The notes under the pieces: model-generated
What the model saw: only the letters and a program-made list of their open reading frames with translations
Told to the model about the DNA's origin: nothing
Databases searched by the model: none
Program-made: the position numbers and the translations under genes
NCBI GenBank assembly: GCA_028622995.1
Contig: JAJQJQ010000034.1
Location: forward strand, 1,240,001 to 1,304,000
Direction: 5' to 3'
DNA: 64,000 bases
Source of the DNA: Panagrolaimus kolymaensis
Lineage: Eukaryota > Nematoda > Chromadorea > Rhabditida > Panagrolaimidae
Part shown: piece by piece, positions 11,566 to 24,800 of the stretch
How positions within the stretch are numbered: position 1 is the stretch's first letter
How the letters are laid out: every line of letters begins with the position of its first letter

Positions 11566-14500
11566 CGGGTGATGACTATTTTTTATGAATAAATAGGATC
11601 TTCAGAAGAAAAAATAAATGTCTCCTCTTTTGTAGAGTCAAACATAGCAAATTTGCTTTTGATTTTTTACTAAAAATATTTATTTAAATTTCTGAACCTG
11701 GCAAAATTAGAGATGAAGATTTTATTGAATTAAAAGGACCTCAAAAAATAAAATAAAAGTCTCCTCTTTTGTAGAGTCAAACAAAGCAAATTTGCTTTTG
11801 ATTTTTAACTAAAAATATTTATTTAAATTTCTGAACCTGCCAAAACGGGTGATGACTATTTTTTATGAATAAATAGGATCTTCAGAAGAAAAAATAAATG
11901 TCTCCTCTTTTGTAGAGTCAAACATAGCAAATTTGCTTTTGATTTTTTACTAAAAATATTTATTTAAATTTCTGAACCTGGCAAAATTAGAGATGAAGAT
12001 TTTATTGAATTAAAAGGACCTCAAAAAATAAAATAAAAGTCTCCTCTTTTGTAGAGTCAAACAAAGCAAATTTGCTTTTGATTTTTAACTAAAAATATTT
12101 ATTTAAATTTCTGAACCTGCCAAAACGGGTGATGACTATTTTTTATGAATAAATAGGATCTTCAGAAGAAAAAATAAATGTCTCCTCTTTTGTAGAGTCA
12201 AACATAGCAAATTTGCTTTTGATTTTTTACTAAAAATATTTATTTAAATTTCTGAACCTGGCAAAATTAGAGATGAAGATTTTATTGAATTAAAAGGACC
12301 TCAAAAAATAAAATAAAAGTCTCCTCTTTTGTAGAGTCAAACAAAGCAAATTTGCTTTTGATTTTTAACTAAAAATATTTATTTAAATTTCTGAACCTGC
12401 CAAAACGGGTGATGACTATTTTTTATGAATAAATAGGATCTTCAGAAGAAAAAATAAATGTCTCCTCTTTTGTAGAGTCAAACATAGCAAATTTGCTTTT
12501 GATTTTTTACTAAAAATATTTATTTAAATTTCTGAACCTGGCAAAATTAGAGATGAAGATTTTATTGAATTAAAAGGACCTCAAAAAATAAAATAAAAGT
12601 CTCCTCTTTTGTAGAGTCAAACAAAGCAAATTTGCTTTTGATTTTTAACTAAAAATATTTATTTAAATTTCTGAACCTGCCAAAACGGGTGATGACTATT
12701 TTTTATGAATAAATAGGATCTTCAGAAGAAAAAATAAATGTCTCCTCTTTTGTAGAGTCAAACATAGCAAATTTGCTTTTGATTTTTTACTAAAAATATT
12801 TATTTAAATTTCTGAACCTGGCAAAATTAGAGATGAAGATTTTATTGAATTAAAAGGACCTCAAAAAATAAAATAAAAGTCTCCTCTTTTGTAGAGTCAA
12901 ACAAAGCAAATTTGCTTTTGATTTTTAACTAAAAATATTTATTTAAATTTCTGAACCTGCCAAAACGGGTGATGACTATTTTTTATGAATAAATAGGATC
13001 TTCAGAAGAAAAAATAAATGTCTCCTCTTTTGTAGAGTCAAACATAGCAAATTTGCTTTTGATTTTTTACTAAAAATATTTATTTAAATTTCTGAACCTG
13101 GCAAAATTAGAGATGAAGATTTTATTGAATTAAAAGGACCTCAAAAAATAAAATAAAAGTCTCCTCTTTTGTAGAGTCAAACAAAGCAAATTTGCTTTTG
13201 ATTTTTAACTAAAAATATTTATTTAAATTTCTGAACCTGCCAAAACGGGTGATGACTATTTTTTATGAATAAATAGGATCTTCAGAAGAAAAAATAAAAG
13301 TCTCCTCTTTTGTAGAGTCAAACAAAGCAAATTTGCTTTTGATTTTTAACTAAAAATATTTATTTAAATTTCTGAACCTGGCAAAATTAGAGATGAATAT
13401 TTTATTGAATTAAAAGGACCTCAGAAGAAAAAATAAATGTCTCCTCTTTTGTAGAGTCAAACATAGCAAATTTGCTTTTGATTTTTTGCTAAAAATATTT
13501 ATTTAAATTTCTGAACCTGGCAAAATTAGAGATGAAGATTTTATTGAATTAAAAGGACCTCAAAAAATAAAATAAAAGTCTCCTCTTTTGTAGAGTCAAA
13601 CAAAGCAAATTTGCTTTTGATTTTTAACTAAAAATATTTATTTAAATTTCTGAACCTGCCAAAACGGGTGATGACTATTTTTTATGAATAAATAGGATCT
13701 TCAGAAGAAAAAATAAATGTCTCCTCTTTTGTAGAGTCAAACATAGCAAATTTGCTTTTGATTTTTTACTAAAAATATTTATTTAAATTTCTGAACCTGG
13801 CAAAATTAGAGATGAAGATTTTATTGAATTAAAAGGACCTCAAAAAATAAAATAAAAGTCTCCTCTTTTGTAGAGTCAAACAAAGCAAATTTGCTTTTGA
13901 TTTTTAACTAAAAATATTTATTTAAATTTCTGAACCTGCCAAAACGGGTGATGACTATTTTTTATGAATAAATAGGATCTTCAGAAGAAAAAATAAATGT
14001 CTCCTCTTTTGTAGAGTCAAACATAGCAAATTTGCTTTTGATTTTTTACTAAAAATATTTATTTAAATTTCTGAACCTGGCAAAATTAGAGATGAAGATT
14101 TTATTGAATTAAAAGGACCTCAAAAAATAAAATAAAAGTCTCCTCTTTTGTAGAGTCAAACAAAGCAAATTTGCTTTTGATTTTTAACTAAAAATATTTA
14201 TTTAAATTTCTGAACCTGCCAAAACGGGTGATGACTATTTTTTATGAATAAATAGGATCTTCAGAAGAAAAAATAAATGTCTCCTCTTTTGTAGAGTCAA
14301 ACATAGCAAATTTGCTTTTGATTTTTTACTAAAAATATTTATTTAAATTTCTGAACCTGGCAAAATTAGAGATGAAGATTTTATTGAATTAAAAGGACCT
14401 CAAAAAATAAAATAAAAGTCTCCTCTTTTGTAGAGTCAAACAAAGCAAATTTGCTTTTGATTTTTAACTAAAAATATTTATTTAAATTTCTGAACCTGCC

Positions 14501-14784
14501 AAAACGGGTGATGACTATTTTTTATGAATAAATAGGATCTTCAGAAGAAAAAATAAATGTCTCCTCTTTTGTAGAGTCAAACATAGCAAATTTGCTTTTG
14601 ATTTTTTACTAAAAATATTTATTTAAATTTCTGAACCTGGCAAAATTAGAGATGAAGATTTTATTGAATTAAAAGGACCTCAAAAAATAAAATAAAAGTC
14701 TCCTCTTTTGTAGAGTCAAACAAAGCAAATTTGCTTTTGATTTTTAACTAAAAATATTTATTTAAATTTCTGAACCTGCCAAAA
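11566..14784. repeat. Domain 2: BA dimer higher-order repeat, 280 bp
   Basis: B starts at 11566, 11846, 12126, 12406, 12686 and 12966 define six 280-bp dimers. A 419-bp trimer at 13246 follows, then four more dimers at 13665, 13945, 14225 and 14505. By eye the dimers are identical. The B half carries catag and tttac; the A half carries caaaaaat, caaag and ttaac. Trimer 13246-13664 has two special A units (gagatgaatatt, and cagaag followed by ttttttgct). Markers show two larger offsets. The ttttttgct at 11389 recurs at 13488 (2099 bp, 15 monomers). The gagatgaatatt trimer recurs at 14785 (1539 bp, 11 monomers). Confidence 0.93.
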
Positions 14785-17717
14785 CGGGTGATGACTATTT
14801 TTTATGAATAAATAGGATCTTCAGAAGAAAAAATAAAAGTCTCCTCTTTTGTAGAGTCAAACAAAGCAAATTTGCTTTTGATTTTTAACTAAAAATATTT
14901 ATTTAAATTTCTGAACCTGGCAAAATTAGAGATGAATATTTTATTGAATTAAAAGGACCTCAGAAGAAAAAATAAATGTCTCCTCTTTTGTAGAGTCAAA
15001 CATAGCAAATTTGCTTTTGATTTTTTACTAAAAATATTTATTTAAATTTCGGAACCTGGCAAAATTAGAGATGAAGATTTTATTGAATTAAAAGGACCTC
15101 AAAAAATAAAATAAAAGTCTCCTCTTTTGTAGAGTCAAACAAAGCAAATTTGCTTTTGATTTTTAACTAAAAATATTTATTTAAATTTCTGAACCTGCCA
15201 AAACGGGTGATGACTATTTTTTATGAATAAATAGGATCTTCAGAAGAAAAAATAAATGTCTCCTCTTTTGTAGAGTCAAACATAGCAAATTTGCTTTTGA
15301 TTTTTTACTAAAAATATTTATTTAAATTTCTGAACCTGGCAAAATTAGAGATGAAGATTTTATTGAATTAAAAGGACCTCAAAAAATAAAATAAAAGTCT
15401 CCTCTTTTGTAGAGTCAAACAAAGCAAATTTGCTTTTGATTTTTAACTAAAAATATTTATTTAAATTTCTGAACCTGGCAAAATTAGAGATGAAGATTTT
15501 ATTGAATTAAAAGGACCTCAGAAAATAAAATAAAAGTCTCCTCTTTTGTAGAGTCAAACAAAGCAAATTTGCTTTTGATTTTTAACCAAAAATATTTATT
15601 TAAATTTCTGAACCTGCCAAAACGGGTGATGACTATTTTTTATGAATAAATAGGATCTTCAGAAGAAAAAATAAATGTCTCCTCTTTTGTAGAGTCAAAC
15701 ATAGCAAATTTGCTTTTGATTTTTTACTAAAAATATTTATTTAAATTTCTGAACCTGGCAAAATTAGAGATGAAGATTTTATTGAATTAAAAGGACCTCA
15801 AAAAATAAAATAAAAGTCTCCTCTTTTGTAGAGTCAAACAAAGCAAATTTGCTTTTGATTTTTAACTAAAAATATTTATTTAAATTTCTGAACCTGGCAA
15901 AATTAGAGATGAAGATTTTATTGAATTAAAAGGACCTCAAAAAATAAAATAAAAGTCTCCTCTTTTGTAGAGTCAAACAAAGCAAATTTGCTTTTGATTT
16001 TTAACTAAAAATATTTATTTAAATTTCTGAACCTGCCAAAACGGGTGATGACTATTTTTTATGAATAAATAGGATCTTCAGAAGAAAAAATAAATGTCTC
16101 CTCTTTTGTAGAGTCAAACATAGCAAATTTGCTTTTGATTTTTTACTAAAAATATTTATTTAAATTTCTGAACCTGGCAAAATTAGAGATGAAGATTTTA
16201 TTGAATTAAAAGGACCTCAAAAAATAAAATAAAAGTCTCCTCTTTTGTAGAGTCAAACAAAGCAAATTTGCTTTTGATTTTTAACTAAAAATATTTATTT
16301 AAATTTCTGAACCTGGCAAAATTAGAGATGAAGATTTTATTGAATTAAAAGGACCTCAGAAAATAAAATAAAAGTCTCCTCTTTTGTAGAGTCAAACAAA
16401 GCAAATTTGCTTTTGATTTTTAACCAAAAATATTTATTTAAATTTCTGAACCTGCCAAAACGGGTGATGACTATTTTTTATGAATAAATAGGATCTTCAG
16501 AAGAAAAAATAAATGTCTCCTCTTTTGTAGAGTCAAACATAGCAAATTTGCTTTTGATTTTTAACTAAAAATATTTATTTAAATTTCTGAACCTGGCAAA
16601 ATTAGAGATGAAGATTTTATTGAATTAAAAGGACCTCAGAAAATAAAATAAAAGTCTCCTCTTTTGTAGAGTCAAACAAAGCAAATTTGCTTTTGATTTT
16701 TAACCAAAAATATTTATTTAAATTTCTGAACCTGGCAAAATTAGAGATGAAGATTTTATTGAATTAAAAGGACCTCAGAAAATAAAATAAAAGTCTCCTC
16801 TTTTGTAGAGTCAAACAAAGCAAATTTGCTTTTGATTTTTAACCAAAAATATTTATTTAAATTTCTGAACCTGCCAAAACGGGTGATGACTATTTTTTAT
16901 GAATAAATAGGATCTTCAGAAGAAAAAATAAATGTCTCCTCTTTTGTAGAGTCAAACATAGCAAATTTGCTTTTGATTTTTAACTAAAAATATTTATTTA
17001 AATTTCTGAACCTGGCAAAATTAGAGATGAAGATTTTATTGAATTAAAAGGACCTCAGAAATTAAAATAAAAGTCTCCTCTTTTGTAGAGTCAAACAAAG
17101 CAAATTTGCTTTTGATTTTTAACCAAAAATATTTATTTAAATTTCTGAACCTGGCAAAATTAGAGATGAAGATTTTATTGAATTAAAAGGACCTCAGAAA
17201 ATAAAATAAAAGTCTCCTCTTTTGTAGAGTCAAACAAAGCAAATTTGCTTTTGATTTTTAAACAAAAAAATTTATTTAAATTTCTGAACCTGCCAAAACG
17301 GGTGATGACTATTTTTTATGAATAAATAGGATCTTCAGAAGAAAAAATAAATGTCTCCTCTTTTGTAGAGTCAAACATAGCAAATTTGCTTTTGATTTTT
17401 AACTAAAAATATTTATTTAAATTTCTGAACCTGGCAAAATTAGAGATGAAGATTTTATTGAATTAAAAGAACCTCAGAAAATAAAATAAAAGTCTCCTCT
17501 TTTGTAGAGTCAAACAAAGCAAATTTGCTTTTGATTTTTAACTAAAAATATTTATTTAAATTTCTGAACCTGGCAAAATTAGAGATGAAGATTTTATTGA
17601 ATTAAAAGGACCTCAGAAAATAAAATAAAAGTCTCCTCTTTTGTAGAGTCAAACATAGCAAATTTGCTTTTGATTTTTAACTAAAAATATTTATTTTAAT
17701 TTCTGAACCTGGCAAAA
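14785..17717. repeat. Domain 3: BAA trimer higher-order repeat, 419 bp
   Basis: B starts at 14785, 15204, 15623, 16042, 16461, 16880 and 17299 are each exactly 419 bp apart, giving seven trimers. From about 15.58 kb the A units begin to carry ttaacc instead of ttaact, a marker that continues to 18.8 kb. The first trimer resembles the special one at 13246. The unit at 17299 is preceded by a diverged monomer reading ttaaacaaaaaaattt near 17260. Confidence 0.93.
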
Positions 17718-18829
17718 TTAGAGATGAAGATTTTATTGAATTAAAAGGACCTCAAAAAATAAAATAAAAGTCTCCTCTTTTTTAGAGTCAAACAAAGCAA
17801 ATTTGCTTTTGATTTTTAACCAAAAATATTTATTTAAATTTCTGAACCTGGCAAAATTAGAGATGAAGATTTTATTGAATTAAAAGGACCTCAGAAAATA
17901 AAATAAAAGTCTCCTCTTTTGTAGAGTCAAACAAAGCAAATTTGCTTTTGATTTTTAACCAAAAATATTTATTTAAATTTCTGAACCTGGCAAAATTAGA
18001 GATGAAGATTTTATTGAATTAAAAGGACCTCAGAAAATAAAATAAAAGTCTCCTCTTTTGTAGAGTCAAACAAAGCAAATTTGCTTTTGATTTTTAACCA
18101 AAAATATTTATTTAAATTTCTGAACCTGGCAAAATTAGAGATGAAGATTTTATTGAATTAAAAGGACCTCAGAAAATAAAATAAAAGTCTCCTCTTTTTT
18201 AGAGTCAAACAAAGCAAATTTGCTTTTGATTTTTAACCAAAAATATTTATTTAAATTTCTGAACCTGGCAAAATTAGAGATGAAGATTTTATTGAATTAA
18301 AAGGACCTCAGAAAATAAAATAAAAGTCTCCTCTTTTGTAGAGTCAAACAAAGCAAATTTGCTTTTGATTTTTAACCAAAAATATTTATTTAAATTTCTG
18401 AACCTGGCAAAATTAGAGATGAAGATTTTATTGAATTAAAAGGACCTCAGAAAATAAAATAAAAGTCTCCTCTTTTGTAGAGTCAAACAAAGCAAATTTG
18501 CTTTTGATTTTTAACCAAAAATATTTATTTAAATTTCTGAACCTGGCAAAATTAGAGATGAAGATTTTATTGAATTAAAAGGACCTCAGAAAATAAAATA
18601 AAAGTCTCCTCTTTTGTAGAGTCAAACAAAGCAAATTTGCTTTTGATTTTTAACCAAAAATATTTATTTAAATTTCTGAACCTGGCAAAATTAGAGATGA
18701 AGATTTTATTGAATTAAAAGGACCTCAGAAAATAAAATAAAAGTCTCCTCTTTTGTAGAGTCAAACAAAGCAAATTTGCTTTTGATTTTTAACCAAAAAT
18801 ATTTATTTAAATTTCTGAACCTGCCAAAA
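17718..18829. repeat. Domain 4: A-only block with ttaacc marker
   Basis: Eight A monomers with no B; ten if the two A units of the last trimer are included. Most carry caaag plus ttaacc, so this looks like a local amplification of one A variant. The substitution ctcttttttagag (g to t) at 17782 recurs at 18199, three monomers later, and again at 19035, six monomers after that. Confidence 0.92.
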
Positions 18830-21800
18830 CGGGTGATGACTATTTTTTATGAATAAATAGGATCTTCAGAAGAAAAAATAAATGTCTCCTCTTTTGTAGA
18901 GTCAAACATAGCAAATTTGCTTTTGATTTTTAACTAAAAATATTTATTTAAATTTCTGAACCTGGCAAAATTAGAGATGAAGATTTTATTGAATTAAAAG
19001 GACCTCAAAAAATAAAATAAAAGTCTCCTCTTTTTTAGAGTCAAACAAAGCAAATTTGCTTTTGATTTTTTACTAAAAATATTTATTTAAATTTCTGAAC
19101 CTGGCAAAATTAGAGATGAAGATTTTATTGAATTAAAAGGACCTCAGAAAATAAAATAAAAGTCTCCTCTTTTGTAGAGTCAAACAAAGCAAATTTGCTT
19201 TTGATTTTTAACTAAAAATATTTATTTAAATTTCTGAACCTGCCAAAACGGGTGATGACTATTTTTTATGAATAAATAGGATCTTCAGAAGAAAAAATAA
19301 ATGTCTCCTCTTTTGTAGAGTCAAACATAGCAAATTTGCTTTTGATTTTTTACTAAAATTATTTATTTAAATTTCGGAACCTGGAAAAATTAGAGATGAA
19401 GATTTTATTGAATTAAAAGGACCTCAAAAAATAAAATAAAAGTCTCCTCTTTTGTAGAGTCAAACAAAGCAAATTTGCTTTTGATTTTTAACTAAAAATA
19501 TTTATTTAAATTTCTGAACCTGGCAAAATTAGAGATGAAGATTTTATTGAATTAAAAGGACCTCAGAAAATAAAATAAAAGTCTCCTCTTTTGTAGAGTC
19601 AAACATAGCAAATTTGCTTTTGATTTTTAACTAAAAATATTTATTTAAATTTCTGAACCTGGCAAAATTAGAGATGAAGATTTTATTGAATTAAAAGGAC
19701 CTCAGAAAATAAAATAAAAGTCTCCTCTTTTGTAGAGTCAAACAAAGCAAATTTGCTTTTGATTTTTTACTAAAAATATTTATTTAAATTTCGGAACCTG
19801 GCAAAATTAGAGATGAAGATTTTATTGAATTAAAAGGACCTCAGAAAATAAACTAAAAGTCTCCTCTTTTGTAGAGTCAAACATAGCAAATCTGCTTTTG
19901 ATTTTTAACTAAAAATATTTATTTAAATTTCTGAACCTGCCAAAACGGGTGATGACTATTTTTTATGAATAAATAGGATCTTCAGAAGAAAAAATAAATG
20001 TCTCCTCTTTTGTAGAGTCAAACATAGCAAATTTGCTTTTGATTTTTTACTAAAAATATTTATTTAAATTTCGGAACCTGGCAAAATTAGAGATGAAGAT
20101 TTTATTGAATTAAAAGGACCTCAGAAAATAAACTAAAAGTCTCCTCTTTTGTAGAGTCAAACATAGCAAATTTGCTTTTGATTTTTTACTAAAAATATTT
20201 ATTTAAATTTCGGAACCTGGCAAAATTAGAGATGAAGATTTTATTGAATTAAAAGGACCTCAGAAAATAAACTAAAAGTCTCCTCTTTTGTAGAGTCAAA
20301 CATAGCAAATCTGCTTTTGATTTTTTACTAAAAATATTTATTTAAATTTCGGAACCTGGCAAAATTAGAGATGAAGATTTTATTGAATTAAAAGGACCTC
20401 AGAAAATAAAATAAAAGTCTCCTCTTTTGTAGAGTCAAACATAGCAAATTTGCTTTTGATTTTTTACTAAAAATATTTATTTAAATTTCTGAACCTGGCA
20501 AAATTAGAGATGAAGATTTTATTGAATTAAAAGGACCTCAGAAAATAAAATAAAAGTCTCCTCTTTTGTAGAGTCAAACATAGCAAATTTGCTTTTGATT
20601 TTTTACTAAAAATATTTATTTAAATTTCGGAACCTGGCAAAATTAGAGATGAAGATTTTATTGAATTAAAAGGACCTCAGAAAATAAACTAAAAGTCTCC
20701 TCTTTTGTAGAGTCAAACATAGCAAATCTGCTTTTGATTTTTAACTAAAAATATTTATTTAAATTTCTGAACCTGCCAAAACGGGTGATGACTATTTTTT
20801 ATGAATAAATAGGATCTTCAGAAGAAAAAATAAATGTCTCCTCTTTTGTAGAGTCAAACATAGCAAATTTGCTTTTGATTTTTAACTAAAAATATTTATT
20901 TAAATTTCTGAACCTGGCAAAATTAGAGATGAAGATTTTATTGAATTAAAAGGACCTCAGAAAATAAAATAAAAGTCTCCTCTTTTGTAGAGTCAAACAA
21001 AGCAAATTTGCTTTTGATTTTTTACTAAAAATATTTATTTAAATTTCTGAACCTGGCAAAATTAGAGATGAAGATTTTATTGAATTAAAAGGACCTCAGA
21101 AAATAAAATAAAAGTCTCCTCTTTTGTAGAGTCAAACATAGCAAATTTGCTTTTGATTTTTAACTAAAAATATTTATTTAAATTTCTGAACCTGGCAAAA
21201 TTAGAGATGAAGATTTTATTGAATTAAAAGGACCTCAGAAAATAAAATAAAAGTCTCCTCTTTTGTAGAGTCAAACATAGCAAATTTGCTTTTGATTTTT
21301 TACTAAAAATATTTATTTAAATTTCTGAACCTGGCAAAATTAGAGATGAAGATTTTATTGAATTAAAAGGACCTCAGAAAATAAACTAAAAGTCTCCTCT
21401 TTTGTAGAGTCAAACATAGCAAATTTGCTTTTGATTTTTTACTAAAAATATTTATTTAAATTTCGGAACCTGGCAAAATTAGAGATGAAGATTTTATTGA
21501 ATTAAAAGGACCTCAGAAAATAAACTAAAAGTCTCCTCTTTTGTAGAGTCAAACATAGCAAATCTGCTTTTGATTTTTAACTAAAAATATTTATTTAAAT
21601 TTCTGAACCTGCCAAAACGGGTGATGACTATTTTTTATGAATAAATAGGATCTTCAGAAGAAAAAATAAATGTCTCCTCTTTTGTAGAGTCAAACATAGC
21701 AAATTTGCTTTTGATTTTTTACTAAAAATATTTATTTAAATTTCGGAACCTGGCAAAATTAGAGATGAAGATTTTATTGAATTAAAAGGACCTCAGAAAA

Positions 21801-24800
21801 TAAACTAAAAGTCTCCTCTTTTGTAGAGTCAAACATAGCAAATTTGCTTTTGATTTTTTACTAAAAATATTTATTTAAATTTCGGAACCTGGCAAAATTA
21901 GAGATGAAGATTTTATTGAATTAAAAGGACCTCAGAAAATAAACTAAAAGTCTCCTCTTTTGTAGAGTCAAACATAGCAAATCTGCTTTTGATTTTTAAC
22001 TAAAAATATTTATTTAAATTTCTGAACCTGCCAAAACGGGTGATGACTATTTTTTATGAATAAATAGGATCTTCAGAAGAAAAAATAAATGTCTCCTCTT
22101 TTGTAGAGTCAAACATAGCAAATTTGCTTTTGATTTTTTACTAAAAATATTTATTTAAATTTCGGAACCTGGCAAAATTAGAGATGAAGATTTTATTGAA
22201 TTAAAAGGACCTCAGAAAATAAACTAAAAGTCTCCTCTTTTGTAGAGTCAAACATAGCAAATTTGCTTTTGATTTTTTACTAAAAATATTTATTTAAATT
22301 TCGGAACCTGGCAAAATTAGAGATGAAGATTTTATTGAATTAAAAGGACCTCAGAAAATAAACTAAAAGTCTCCTCTTTTGTAGAGTCAAACATAGCAAA
22401 TCTGCTTTTGATTTTTTACTAAAAATATTTATTTAAATTTCGGAACCTGGCAAAATTAGAGATGAAGATTTTATTGAATTAAAAGGACCTCAGAAAATAA
22501 AATAAAAGTCTCCTCTTTTGTAGAGTCAAACATAGCAAATTTGCTTTTGATTTTTTACTAAAAATATTTATTTAAATTTCTGAACCTGGCAAAATTAGAG
22601 ATGAAGATTTTATTGAATTAAAAGGACCTCAGAAAATAAAATAAAAGTCTCCTCTTTTGTAGAGTCAAACATAGCAAATTTGCTTTTGATTTTTTACTAA
22701 AAATATTTATTTAAATTTCGGAACCTGGCAAAATTAGAGATGAAGATTTTATTGAATTAAAAGGACCTCAGAAAATAAACTAAAAGTCTCCTCTTTTGTA
22801 GAGTCAAACATAGCAAATCTGCTTTTGATTTTTAACTAAAAATATTTATTTAAATTTCTGAACCTGCCAAAACGGGTGATGACAATTTTTTATGAATAAA
22901 TAGGATCTTCAGAAGAAAAAATAAATGTCTCCTCTTTTGTAGAGTCAAACATAGCAAATTTGCTTTTGATTTTTTACTAAAAATATTTATTTAAATTTCG
23001 GAACCTGGCAAAATTAGAGATGAAGATTTTATTGAATTAAAAGGACCTCAGAAAATAAACTAAAAGTCTCCTCTTTTGTAGAGTCAAACATAGCAAATTT
23101 GCTTTTGATTTTTTACTAAAAATATTTATTTAAATTTCGGAACCTGGCAAAATTAGAGATGAAGATTTTATTGAATTAAAAGGACCTCAGAAAATAAACT
23201 AAAAGTCTCCTCTTTTGTAGAGTCAAACATAGCAAATCTGCTTTTGATTTTTAACTAAAAATATTTATTTAAATTTCTGAACCTGCCAAAACGGGTGATG
23301 ACTATTTTTTATGATAAAATAGGATCTTCAGAAGAAAAAATAAATGTCTCCTCTTTTGTAGAGTCAAACATAGCAAATTTGCTTTTGATTTTTTACTAAA
23401 AATATTTATTTAAATTTCTGAACCTGGCAAAATTAGAGATGAAGATTTTATTGAATTAAAAGGACCTCAGAAAATAAACTAAAAGTCTCCTCTTTTGTAG
23501 AGTCAAACATAGCAAATTTGCTTTTGATTTTTTACTAAAAATATTTATTTAAATTTCGGAACCTGGCAAAATTAGAGATGAAGATTTTATTGAATTAAAA
23601 GGACCTCAGAAAATAAACTAAAAGTCTCCTCTTTTGTAGAGTCAAACATAGCAAATTTGCTTTTGATTTTTTACTAAAAATATTTATTTAAATTTCGGAA
23701 CCTGGCAAAATTAGAGATGAAGATTTTATTGAATTAAAAGGACCTCAGAAAATAAACTAAAAGTCTCCTCTTTTGTAGAGTCAAACATAGCAAATTTGCT
23801 TTTGATTTTTTACTAAAAATATTTATTTAAATTTCGGAACCTGGCAAAATTAGAGATGAAGATTTTATTGAATTAAAAGGACCTCAGAAAATAAAATAAA
23901 AGTCTCCTCTTTTGTAGAGTCAAACATAGCAAATCTGCTTTTGATTTTTAACTAAAAATATTTATTTAAATTTCTGAACCTGCCAAAACGGGTGATGACT
24001 ATTTTTTATGAATAAATAGGATCTTCAGAAGAAAAAATAAATGTCTCCTCTTTTGTAGAGTCAAACATAGCAAATTTGCTTTTGATTTTTTACTAAAAAT
24101 ATTTATTTAAATTTCGGAACCTGGCAAAATTAGAGATGAAGATTTTATTGAATTAAAAGGACCTCAGAAAATAAACTAAAAGTCTCCTCTTTTGTAGAGT
24201 CAAACATAGCAAATTTGCTTTTGATTTTTTACTAAAAATATTTATTTAAATTTCGGAACCTGGCAAAATTAGAGATGAAGATTTTATTGAATTAAAAGGA
24301 CCTCAGAAAATAAACTAAAAGTCTCCTCTTTTGTAGAGTCAAACATAGCAAATCTGCTTTTGATTTTTAACTAAAAATATTTATTTAAATTTCTGAACCT
24401 GCCAAAACGGGTGATGACTATTTTTTATGATAAAATAGGATCTTCAGAAGAAAAAATAAATGTCTCCTCTTTTGTAGAGTCAAACATAGCAAATTTGCTT
24501 TTGATTTTTTACTAAAAATATTTATTTAAATTTCTGAACCTGGCAAAATTAGAGATGAAGATTTTATTGAATTAAAAGGACCTCAGAAAATAAACTAAAA
24601 GTCTCCTCTTTTGTAGAGTCAAACATAGCAAATTTGCTTTTGATTTTTTACTAAAAATATTTATTTAAATTTCGGAACCTGGCAAAATTAGAGATGAAGA
24701 TTTTATTGAATTAAAAGGACCTCAGAAAATAAACTAAAAGTCTCCTCTTTTGTAGAGTCAAACATAGCAAATCTGCTTTTGATTTTTAACTAAAAATATT

